From assembly GCA_012512055.1 (NCBI GenBank), contig JAAZEW010000322.1, forward strand, positions 1 through 39,785: DNA of 39,785 nt, given 5' to 3'. A program made the translations under genes and the position numbers. Under the pieces are notes generated by a model. That model did not search any database. It had not been told where the DNA came from and saw nothing but the letters and a program-made list of their open reading frames with translations. Shown piece after piece: positions 26,226 through 33,773 of the stretch. Position 1 is the stretch's first letter, and every line of letters starts with the position of its first letter. This stretch comes from Bacillota bacterium (GTDB lineage Bacteria > Bacillota_G > SHA-98 > UBA4971).

Positions 26226-29200
26226 GCCTTCTCCCCTTCCTCCCCTGAAACGCAACCCGGGTCTTGTATTATTGACCAGAATTCCTCGTCCTTCAGGCGT
26301 CTCTGGAGCCGGTATCTGTTACCTTCGACTAAGATATCAAAGGCGCATACTGGCTTGTAGCTGCAAAAAGCACATGCTCTGGCTGTTCCTTGCTTGTATG
26401 GCTTGATCCCGATTTCGCCTCTTTGGATCGATTGCGCCAGCTCCTTAAGCTTATCCTTCAGAAACCTCGACAGAACCTCATACTGCTCCGGTTCAACCAC
26501 ACACGCGCCTAACCCTCTGCTGGGCCTCCCCGTCTTCGTCACGCCTGCAGCCACCAAGTTCGATTGCTCCCCGGCTTCAACCTGAGAATCCATGAGTCTT
26601 ATCACATCCGCGTCACCCACGATGAGCCCGCTCATCCTCAGCCTCTTCATGCGCTGCTTTTCCAGCTTATCATCATCAAGCGGGCCTTTGGCTGAAATAA
26701 TCGGGTCAGTCATGGGGAAATATAAGGCGCCTGCAGGATACGCTTTTGCTCTCGTCAATCTCTCCCGGTTCTCCATAGCCGCCAAAAGATATACAAGAAG
26801 CTGCAGTGCAAGTCCGTAGTATACATCAGAGAGACGCAACCTATGGGCACGGCTCTTGTAATCAATAACTCGCAAGTACCACTCGCCTTGTGACTCCGCA
26901 ATGTCAACCCTGTCTATGCGCCCCCTGACCGCTACCTGTCCACCGGTGTCGAGCTTGAGGGTAAGAGCAGGCAAATCCCCGGGCCCGCCGAAGATTATCT
27001 CGTGCCCTACCGGCCGGAACAGGCTGTGCCTTTCATGTTCTGCTAAGGCAGTCACCGAATTTCGGAGGATTCTCCTTAGAACTCTCGTCATATAACGATA
27101 CCTGGCAGACGACATGAGAATCTCGTTCTGCAATTCAGGCGCCAATTCCTCAACTATCCCTCCAACAAACGTAGCGATTTCGTCAGGCCCCATCTTAGCA
27201 AGCTGTCTCGAATCATCAAGGCGAGAAAACAGAACACCCATTGCTTCATGCATGAACATGCCCATTCCCGGGGGTTCCAGTTTGTAGAGTGCCCGCTCTG
27301 TAAGGCCTAGAATATCACCGGCGAAATGAGCAAACGGGCATGACGCGAACCTCTCCAACCGAGTTACGCTGGTGCGCAAAGTGCCCTGGAAGAATGAGTC
27401 AACTGCCGATTTGTTGAGTATTCCTGCATCGTTCTTGAACCCAAGGCTTCCTAAGATAAACCCGGCATCCCGTCGCCGGCCCGGCTCGCTTACAAGCCAT
27501 TCATAAACATCCAGCCAGAAACCGTCAATAGCCTGCCCTCTGTGCCTTCTCTGAAAAACCCTGGAAAGGAGCGCAGAAGCCTTCTTCTCTGATGTAATAG
27601 TGTCCAGCGCCTCTTCCCCGGGTGCAGGCAGGCCCATCCCTTTGAACTCCTCGCCAAGCTCAGGAAAGAGATCCCTGAGTTGTCCTATGACTTGTGAAGG
27701 GCGCTTTGCTTTTCCTTCCCCGTCAGCAAGGGGATAGCTTATCATGAGAAAATCCCATGCTCTGGTGAGAGCCACATAGACGTTATACTGCTCATGGAAT
27801 TGCAAGAGCCTGCTGTCAGGCGCAAGGGCCAGATTGAACTCACCCAATTGCTGTCTGTCCCTATCCGTCAGAATGGTGTCCTCCGGCGCCCGTCTCGGGA
27901 AAGAATCGTATGTAGCTCCCATCAGGAAAGCCGCCCTTAGCGGAGGATGTCTTGATCTGTCGGTTGAGCCGACAATGACCTGGTCCAGAGCAGGAGGGAT
28001 AAGTCCGAGAGTCAGGCTTTCCAGGCCTGCTTCAATTATTTCCTGAAACTCCTTCGAGGATATCTCTTTATCACCTAAGACCTGGACGACTTCATCAAGG
28101 AGATTGACAATTGCATTCCATACTTGCTCGTTTTCCCTTGCGCCTTCCGGATTCCCTGAATCAATGCACTCTTCTCTCCATTTGTCCAATTGGTTACTGA
28201 CCGCAAGGTTCATCAAGAGCTCGAACAGGAAAGTGGCCATATCCCGGACAGAGATGCCCAGTCCTTGCATCTTATGGTAGAAGGTCAGCAAATCCCGGGT
28301 GGCCCTTCTTCTGATATCGTCAATACTCCCTTGAGCCTCCCCGTCTCCGGGGACGGCTTCCTCAGGCTCACCCAGGCCATATACTCGCCTGAAGACCCAG
28401 GGATTTTCGTCAGCCCACAGCGCCCCTTGAATTCCATGGGCCAGCACGTAGTTCTCCAGTATGTCCACTTCCCGGCGCCCAACAGGAATAAGGTCCGTTT
28501 TCAAGTACCGAAAAACCGGCTCCTGACGGAATCCGTAGGAAGCGATCTCAAGGGCTGATCTGATAAGCTCAATTAAGGGGTGGTGGGACACAGGACGCCT
28601 TCTGTCTATGAAGCAGGGGATCCCATAGTCTTTGAAAATCGGCGCGATCAAGTCGTGATATTCATCAAGTGCAGGGACTATGACTCCGATATCGCGAAAT
28701 CGCATACCGTCTTCTCTTGCAAGCCTCAGAATCTCCACGGCCACAGCTTCGGTTTCAGCCCTTGGATTTGCACAAGCCACCAGCTTGAACCCGTGCGGCA
28801 CCCCGGGGAACGGCTTGGGGGGCCTGGAGGCGGATTCCTTTTCAAGATGGCAGAGGGCAGGCGCGCGCTTCGGCGCATCCTTGCCGTCAAGAATCAAAGC
28901 CGGCTCTATCTCCACGTTAAGCTCGTGGGCAAGCTTTAGAAGATAATCATAAGTCTCCCAGGTAGGATGGAAAAGGTCTATCTCTCTGAGAGGCCGGGAA
29001 GCTTCTTCGGGATCCAGCAAGAGGGCGATGTTGACCTTCTCCGCCTCTACAAGCAATGCGCCCAACACGGAATACTCCTGGGGCGTGAATCCTCGAAACC
29101 CGTCCACCCAGATAGTCGCGGCGCGCACCAGGCGGGATTTGCTTATTCTGAGTGCAGCGGAAGTCAGGTATTCGTCAGGATCAAGATACCTGTCACTAAG

Positions 29201-29722
29201 ATACTCGCGGTAAGCCTCAGCTACGATTATGAGGTCGTGCAACTTGAGAGTTACAGGGAGATCACCCATACCCTGCCTCTCCAGCTCATCCATGGCATTC
29301 TCCAAGTCGAGGCGACTGATGTTATATTGACTTAATTCCTTCAAAGTCGAAGACAGGCAAGATGCGAACCCGTATTGCCTGGATGCCGAGGCAAAAAGCC
29401 TGAGACTGTCTGCATTCTCCTGAACCAATGACCTCAAGGCCATAGCCTTGCCAAGTTCTTTGATGTGTTTTCGCCCGCCTCCCCCCAGTTCGGTAAGAAC
29501 TCGGGCAGCAAGTCTTTTGAAGCTCAGCACCTGCGCACGGGCAAATCCGGGCAAATCAGGCATGTTGATCAGCATATGCTCCATTTGGAATGTAGCCTGG
29601 TCCGGAACAAGCAGAATAACAGGAGGCCCGCTGGGATCCTCAATAAGGGCTTCTCTGATATTGTTAAGACAGGCCCGGGTTTTCCCTGTTCCCGCCCGTC
29701 CGAGTATAAATCTTACACTCAT
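26222..29722 (-). CDS. addB: Helicase-nuclease subunit AddB
   Basis: AddB partners AddA; it scans for Chi, holds an iron-sulphur cluster and carries the second nuclease. It is 1166 residues, as expected. Residues 8-15 are the Walker A GRAGTGKT. LLLDPEEASRPL and VYVALTRAWDFLMISYP are typical of the inactive helicase fold. The nuclease part reads GRIDRVDIAESQGEWYLRVIDYKS. The four cluster cysteines are recognisable: one in LERFASCPFAHFAGDILGL and three at 1117, 1120 and 1126 in ACAFCSYKPVC. It is the first gene of the addB-addA operon, with a 4-base overlap. No other recombination gene is adjacent. Confidence 0.97.
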   Translation of the reverse strand: MSVRFILGRAGTGKTRACLNNIREALIEDPSGPPVILLVPDQATFQMEHMLINMPDLPGFARAQVLSFKRLAARVLTELGGGGRKHIKELGKAMALRSLVQENADSLRLFASASRQYGFASCLSSTLKELSQYNISRLDLENAMDELERQGMGDLPVTLKLHDLIIVAEAYREYLSDRYLDPDEYLTSAALRISKSRLVRAATIWVDGFRGFTPQEYSVLGALLVEAEKVNIALLLDPEEASRPLREIDLFHPTWETYDYLLKLAHELNVEIEPALILDGKDAPKRAPALCHLEKESASRPPKPFPGVPHGFKLVACANPRAETEAVAVEILRLAREDGMRFRDIGVIVPALDEYHDLIAPIFKDYGIPCFIDRRRPVSHHPLIELIRSALEIASYGFRQEPVFRYLKTDLIPVGRREVDILENYVLAHGIQGALWADENPWVFRRVYGLGEPEEAVPGDGEAQGSIDDIRRRATRDLLTFYHKMQGLGISVRDMATFLFELLMNLAVSNQLDKWREECIDSGNPEGARENEQVWNAIVNLLDEVVQVLGDKEISSKEFQEIIEAGLESLTLGLIPPALDQVIVGSTDRSRHPPLRAAFLMGATYDSFPRRAPEDTILTDRDRQQLGEFNLALAPDSRLLQFHEQYNVYVALTRAWDFLMISYPLADGEGKAKRPSQVIGQLRDLFPELGEEFKGMGLPAPGEEALDTITSEKKASALLSRVFQRRHRGQAIDGFWLDVYEWLVSEPGRRRDAGFILGSLGFKNDAGILNKSAVDSFFQGTLRTSVTRLERFASCPFAHFAGDILGLTERALYKLEPPGMGMFMHEAMGVLFSRLDDSRQLAKMGPDEIATFVGGIVEELAPELQNEILMSSARYRYMTRVLRRILRNSVTALAEHERHSLFRPVGHEIIFGGPGDLPALTLKLDTGGQVAVRGRIDRVDIAESQGEWYLRVIDYKSRAHRLRLSDVYYGLALQLLVYLLAAMENRERLTRAKAYPAGALYFPMTDPIISAKGPLDDDKLEKQRMKRLRMSGLIVGDADVIRLMDSQVEAGEQSNLVAAGVTKTGRPSRGLGACVVEPEQYEVLSRFLKDKLKELAQSIQRGEIGIKPYKQGTARACAFCSYKPVCAFDILVEGNRYRLQRRLKDEEFWSIIQDPGCVSGEEGEKA

Positions 29723-29787
29723 GGATTATTCCCCCGCTCTTTCATAAAATGTTCCTCTCGGTGATGAAAAATCCTCTTTTCCGCCCC

Positions 29788-29820
29788 CCTAAGTAGATCG
29801 CCATAAATAATCGCCGGCTC
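29788..29820 (+). repeat. Short R-family fragment R4
   Basis: CCTAAGTAGATCGCC, then ATAAATAATCGCCGGCTC, matches the beginning of R6 closely, then the similarity stops. It lies between the divergent addB and radical SAM genes. Confidence 0.6.
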
Positions 29821-29837
29821 ATCCTTAGATATCCCCC

Positions 29838-29866
29838 TTGACGTTACGTGGATCTTGAGGCATTCT
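29838..29866 (+). promoter_or_regulatory. Weak sigma-A-like promoter candidate for the radical SAM operon
   Basis: TTGACG (29838-29843, 5 of 6) and CATTCT (29861-29866, 3 of 6) with a 17-base spacer, about 36 bases before the start codon. The -10 is poor, so this is only a candidate. Confidence 0.25.
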
Positions 29867-29901
29867 TTATCCGAAGACCCGTTTGAGAGGAGAAGGGTAT
29901 T

Positions 29902-31335
29902 TTGTATTTAAGTGCTGGCCGACTGCATAAAGACTCCGGGATGTTCCACGTGACTCTGGATCCTGAAGGGCCCGGTGTAATCAGGCTCCACCTGAGAAGG
30001 CCGGAGAGGAAATTCTGGGACTTCCTTGGAAAGCCCAGACTGTCGATGCTATGGATAAACGGGACTCAGCTTCTTCTGCTTGAGGATTCCACCTCTGACA
30101 TAGTCCAGGCCCTCATAGAAATAGTTGGAGATGAAACGCGCCCCGGCGAAGAGGTTTCTTTAGAGGCTTGGCTCAGAATTAAGAAGGAGATTGCAGAGCG
30201 AGTCCATAGCCTCTATCCGCGAACACCTGTATCCCGAATTGAAGAAGACATCGACTATATCTACGGACTCATTATTGAGTTGTCCAAAGGGGCGTGTCCT
30301 CGGGAAAAGGGTGTGGAGGGCGAGGTTATCAGCAGGGAAGAATGGCAGGCGCCTGCCAGGATGGATCTCATGATCTCTTCCATGAAGGGTTCAGGCTGCC
30401 AGAATGCATGTTCATGGTGTTACGCATCGGATATGCCTGATATACCCGAGCTGGACACTGCTTCCTGGAAAAAAGTCTTGGATTTGCTATGGCAAGCCGG
30501 CGTCCCGCATATAGATTTCACAGGGGGAGAGCCCACAACCAGGCCTGACTTGCTTGAACTCGTGGAGTATGCCGAAAAATTCGTAACAGGGCTCATCACC
30601 AACGGGAGAACCATGTCGGGTCTTGCCAAAGACCTGAAAAGAGTGAGTTTGGATTATGTCCAGACAAGTATTGAATCGGCTACGCCTGAGATTCACGACA
30701 GGATCGTGAGGTCCCCGGGTGCGTGGAAGGAGACAGTCAGCGGAATCCGGGCTGCGCTTGACGAAGGGCTTTATACGTCCACCAATACAACGTTGACCCG
30801 GGAGAACGCAGATGACTTCCCTCAGCTTATCCGCTTCCTTGCAAGTTTGGGTGTTCGTTACATCGGATGCAACAGCTTGATTAAGACAGGGCGCGGGGCA
30901 AGCCACAAAGATGCCTTGGAAGAGGCTGAACTCGAAGCAGTCCTCAGAAAGTCCCTTGAGATTGCAAACGAACTCAAGCTTGAGTTTAACTGGTTCACAC
31001 CCACGTGTTATCTGAAGTTCAATCCTCTCAACCTGGGGTTAGGAGCGAAATCTTGTTCCGCGTGCATAACTAACATGGCAGTAAGGCCTGACGGGGTAGT
31101 CGCGCCTTGCCAGTCATGGTTACATGATGAAGGGCTCGGTAACATCCTCGAAGTCCCGTGGAGGCGGATTTTCAACCACCCCCTTGCACGCAGAATTAGA
31201 GAGCATGAATTTAGAGCTCCTCAGTGCAAAGAATGCGAGCACCTTGCCATATGCGGCGGCGCCTGCCAGATAGAACGGGTCTTGCCTCAAAGAACCACAG
31301 GTAGCATAGGAAGTAAGACAGGCGCTGATAAGTAA
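29902..31335 (+). CDS. Radical SAM/SPASM maturase-like enzyme
   Basis: A 477-residue radical SAM enzyme with an auxiliary-cluster domain. Residues 1-150 form a separate N-terminal region (mixed strands, then helical) with no recognised family; a substrate-recognition role is possible. The radical SAM core has CQNACSWC (Cys166, Cys170, Cys173, the CX3CX2C cluster ligands), DFTGGEPTTRPDL (GGE at 208-210), LITNGR and TSIESATPEIHD. The C-terminal SPASM-type domain has Cys385, 388, 403, 442, 445, 451 and 455 (CSACITNMAVRPDGVVAPC; CKECEHLAICGGAC). SPASM enzymes typically modify peptides or proteins. The gene starts with TTG behind AGGAG and ends 15 bases before a gene for a cysteine-tailed membrane protein, its most likely substrate. 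The reaction itself is inference. Confidence 0.9.
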   Translation: MYLSAGRLHKDSGMFHVTLDPEGPGVIRLHLRRPERKFWDFLGKPRLSMLWINGTQLLLLEDSTSDIVQALIEIVGDETRPGEEVSLEAWLRIKKEIAERVHSLYPRTPVSRIEEDIDYIYGLIIELSKGACPREKGVEGEVISREEWQAPARMDLMISSMKGSGCQNACSWCYASDMPDIPELDTASWKKVLDLLWQAGVPHIDFTGGEPTTRPDLLELVEYAEKFVTGLITNGRTMSGLAKDLKRVSLDYVQTSIESATPEIHDRIVRSPGAWKETVSGIRAALDEGLYTSTNTTLTRENADDFPQLIRFLASLGVRYIGCNSLIKTGRGASHKDALEEAELEAVLRKSLEIANELKLEFNWFTPTCYLKFNPLNLGLGAKSCSACITNMAVRPDGVVAPCQSWLHDEGLGNILEVPWRRIFNHPLARRIREHEFRAPQCKECEHLAICGGACQIERVLPQRTTGSIGSKTGADK

Positions 31336-31350
31336 GGAAAGGAGGACATT

Positions 31351-32460
31351 ATGATGCGAAAGAAGCTTCCCAACGTAAGACAGACAACGCTTATACAAGC
31401 ATGTGTCTTCCTTGTAGTTGCTTGCTGCATTTTTGCGGCGCCGGTATTCGCAGACACCGGGACCTACAAGATCAAGAATTACACCGTGGAAATAACCCCT
31501 CAGCCTGACGGAAGCTGGGTGGCTGACTATATGCAAGAGTGGGAAGTGCTTGGGGGGTCGATTCCCTGGGTCACTGTAGGCCTGCCAAACGCGGACTATG
31601 AAGTCGCCTCATGGACCGGTTCGGCAGTGCGGGTGAAGCCTGACAATCAAGGTGCATGGACCGGGGTTTATGTCCAACTGGATGGTGATTACAGAAAGGG
31701 AGAGAGCTTCAATTTCGGATTCAAGGTGACTCAACGTAGAATGGCATACCCCAAGGGTGATTCACACGTCGAGTTTTCCTTCACCCCGGGTTGGTACGAT
31801 AACAGCAACGTTGAACGCATGGTTATTACCTTAAGAAACCCCTGGTCGTCTGAAGACTTGAAGCTTGTATCGCCTGCAGCCTCTGAGAGGCGTGACGACA
31901 AGGTTGTGTGGGTAACATCGCTCCGGCCGGGTGAGCGTTTCAAGGTAAATTTCGCGTTTTCACCTGAAGTCTTTACCGGGCTCCGGAGAACCCCGGAACA
32001 AAAACCGGCATCCGGATATAGTGGGTCCGCGAAAACAGCCGCCCCTGCTATTTTGGGGTTTATAATTCTTGTCATAGTCGTCCTGGTGTTCATCATGATT
32101 ATCAGCGCTATCTTCAGGAATCGCCGAAGGGATTACAAGGGCAGGCGTGGAATTTACTATGGGACTCCCAGGCCTTTCGGTGCACCTGTCATAGTAGCGC
32201 CAGGCACGAAACTTGGGAAGCTGCCAGGTAAGAAGAAAGGGTCTTCCGGCTCAGGGGATTCTAAGAAATCCGGGAGCGGCGGTGGCGGGTTCGGCGGAAG
32301 GTCCGCAGGGTGTCATTGTGTATCGTGCGCATGTGCCTGTGTGTCCTGTGCATGCGCATGTGCGTGCGCAGGAGGACGGGGCGCAGGTTGTGCCGGGAAG
32401 TTCAGCCGGATCGATGATGGCAGCGAAGATGACGCAAGGAAAAGAGCTGACAAGGCATGA
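31351..32460 (+). CDS. Membrane protein with cytoplasmic ten-cysteine tail (probable radical SAM substrate)
   Basis: A 369-residue protein of no family I can name with confidence. Residues 1-34 are a signal peptide (cleavage likely after PVFA). Residues about 36-215 form a beta-rich extracellular domain reminiscent of DUF2207-type proteins. One membrane segment lies at about 231-255, followed by a basic RNRRRDYKGRR stop-transfer. The C-terminal part is therefore cytoplasmic. It comprises a Lys/Gly/Ser linker (286-320), then ten cysteines between 321 and 347 (321, 323, 326, 328, 330, 333, 335, 337, 339, 347), mostly as Cys-Ala alternation, then GGRGAGC and a charged end. AGGAGG lies 5 bases before the ATG. 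The next gene overlaps by 4 bases, which confirms the frame through the Cys tail. A metal-binding (metallothionein-like) tail is the main alternative. Confidence 0.85.
   Translation: MMRKKLPNVRQTTLIQACVFLVVACCIFAAPVFADTGTYKIKNYTVEITPQPDGSWVADYMQEWEVLGGSIPWVTVGLPNADYEVASWTGSAVRVKPDNQGAWTGVYVQLDGDYRKGESFNFGFKVTQRRMAYPKGDSHVEFSFTPGWYDNSNVERMVITLRNPWSSEDLKLVSPAASERRDDKVVWVTSLRPGERFKVNFAFSPEVFTGLRRTPEQKPASGYSGSAKTAAPAILGFIILVIVVLVFIMIISAIFRNRRRDYKGRRGIYYGTPRPFGAPVIVAPGTKLGKLPGKKKGSSGSGDSKKSGSGGGGFGGRSAGCHCVSCACACVSCACACACAGGRGAGCAGKFSRIDDGSEDDARKRADKA
32311..32391 (+). other. Segment coding for the cysteine tail
   Basis: Twenty-seven codons with ten Cys (TGT and TGC mixed), mostly alternating with Ala (GCA, GCC, GCG). 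The core repeats in the form C-x-C-V-S-C-A-C-A-C followed by V-S-C-A-C-A-C-A-C. The DNA has long runs of alternating purine and pyrimidine (for example TGTGCATGCGCATGTGCGTG), a Z-DNA-prone pattern. Confidence 0.85.
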
Positions 32461-33080
32461 TTCTGATTTCTCCAACCAGGAATCGCCTCATCCGGTTTCT
32501 CTGCTCTCTACTGGTGATCGCCCTCGCAAGTGTAGCAGTCTCAGGGTGCCGGATTGAGAAAAAGACTCCTCAGTCTTCCGGCACCGTGCTGGACAGGCCT
32601 TATGACGAGAACGTTGAGGTCCCGTCAGGAGATCCTGATTTCCCCCGTTTAGGTGAGTACTGGGTAGTCGACCCGGACGGCTTAGTAGGAGCATCCTCAG
32701 TCCGGATGGCCAATGAAACACTGGACGATTTGAAATCCCGGCGTACCGCTGAGGTGGTCGTAGTCGTCCAAAAAGGCGTTAAGCACCCGGTTGAATGGTC
32801 CACTCATTACGGCAGATGGCTCAGGTTAGGTGAAGTGGAAGGACCCCATCAAAACAACGGTATCGTATTCTTGATAATACCTGATGCACCCGGCGGGTCG
32901 GGAAAGGTTTGGTACAGTATTGGCAGAGGCTTGCCGAAATTGACATCGTCTGATATGGGTCCTCTCATCGAAGAGGCAGCCTCATATGCTAATGCTGATG
33001 ATCTGGACGGAGCAGTGATATCCATCGCAAGGAATATCCATGATATCCTCCGAAGGATATATGGGAGGGAAGAAGAATGA
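32457..33080 (+). CDS. TPM-domain lipoprotein
   Basis: A 207-residue exported lipoprotein. Residues 11-30 are hydrophobic and end in the lipobox SVAVSGC with Cys31 as the lipid site. Residues about 62-205 look like a TPM domain: YWVVDPDGLVGASSVRMANETLDDLKSRRTAEVVVVV near its start, then NNGIVFLIIPDAPGGSGKVWYSIGRGLPKLTSSDMGPLIEE, which resembles the conserved GR-G---LTD region. TPM proteins are often found with LemA, and that is so here: it overlaps the Cys-tail gene by ATGA at its start and lemA by ATGA at its end. It lacks the Gly-rich tail and C-terminal membrane segment of many TPM proteins. Biochemical role unknown. Confidence 0.8.
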   Translation: MILISPTRNRLIRFLCSLLVIALASVAVSGCRIEKKTPQSSGTVLDRPYDENVEVPSGDPDFPRLGEYWVVDPDGLVGASSVRMANETLDDLKSRRTAEVVVVVQKGVKHPVEWSTHYGRWLRLGEVEGPHQNNGIVFLIIPDAPGGSGKVWYSIGRGLPKLTSSDMGPLIEEAASYANADDLDGAVISIARNIHDILRRIYGREEE

Positions 33081-33712
33081 AAAAAGGGTGCCTCTTCGGG
33101 GCAATAATAGGCATTGTAATCTTAGTTGTGCTTGTTTCGGGATTCTCCTGGATAATGGGGATACAGAGGAACTTGGTTCAACAGCAACAGAATGTGTTGG
33201 CGCAGGAAGGCCGTTATGGGGCGGCTCTCGAGACTCTGGGTGAGAAAATAAAAGGAATATGGGCAATTCAGCGAGATTTCCTTGAACACGAAAAGGGCAC
33301 GCTGACCGACGTAATAAAGGCAAGAGCGGAGGCTTTGGACCGCTCAGGCCGGGAGTTCGCGGATGCGGCAGCAGAAGGCGATCCTAACAAGACTATCGAA
33401 GCGGCTACAAGATTCCAGGAAGCAGCCCGCGGGCTTTCGCTGTCAGTCAATGTGGTCGCTCTTCAAGAAGCCTATCCCCAGTTGTTTTCTCCTCCTATAG
33501 TGCAACAGACCATGCGTGGCCTTGAGGAAGCCGTAAATGAGATTCGCACATCCCTCGATGACTGGCAAGTGTCTATCAGGACATACAACACTTATAGGGG
33601 ACAATGGCCACAAAGCTTCGTAGCAGGGATTCTAGGCTTCCCCGGCACCTATGATTATTATAAGGCTGAGAAAGCCAAGCTGGATATGGAGGAGCTTATG
33701 CCTTCCAGATAA
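33077..33712 (+). CDS. lemA: LemA-family protein
   Basis: A 211-residue LemA protein. The N-terminus has one membrane segment (about 7-27). The body is helical, with LVQQQQNVLAQEGRYGAALETLGEKIKGI early and TIEAATRFQEAARGLSLSVNVVALQEAYPQL in the middle. The C-terminal signature VSIRTYNTYRGQWPQSFVAGILGFPGTYDYYKAE matches the LemA hallmark (YN---R-YN---PQ--IA---GF). It overlaps the TPM gene by 4 bases, so the last three genes of the operon are coupled. LemA proteins are linked to membrane stress and TPM partners in other bacteria, but no enzyme activity is firmly known. Confidence 0.9.
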   Translation: MKKGCLFGAIIGIVILVVLVSGFSWIMGIQRNLVQQQQNVLAQEGRYGAALETLGEKIKGIWAIQRDFLEHEKGTLTDVIKARAEALDRSGREFADAAAEGDPNKTIEAATRFQEAARGLSLSVNVVALQEAYPQLFSPPIVQQTMRGLEEAVNEIRTSLDDWQVSIRTYNTYRGQWPQSFVAGILGFPGTYDYYKAEKAKLDMEELMPSR

Positions 33713-33773
33713 CAAAAGAGAGGACGGATAGGCTGACCAAGCCTGCCTACAAGAAATAAAGAAGGGGTGAGTT

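Noticed and set aside
31120..31536. 138-codon minus-strand frame across the radical SAM/Cys-tail gene junction
   Set aside because: Shadow of two well-supported genes on the other strand.
32311..32391. Cys tail as cytochrome c haem sites or a frameshift artefact
   Set aside because: There is no CXXCH motif, and the tail faces the cytoplasm. The downstream gene overlaps in the expected ATGA fashion, so the frame is sound.
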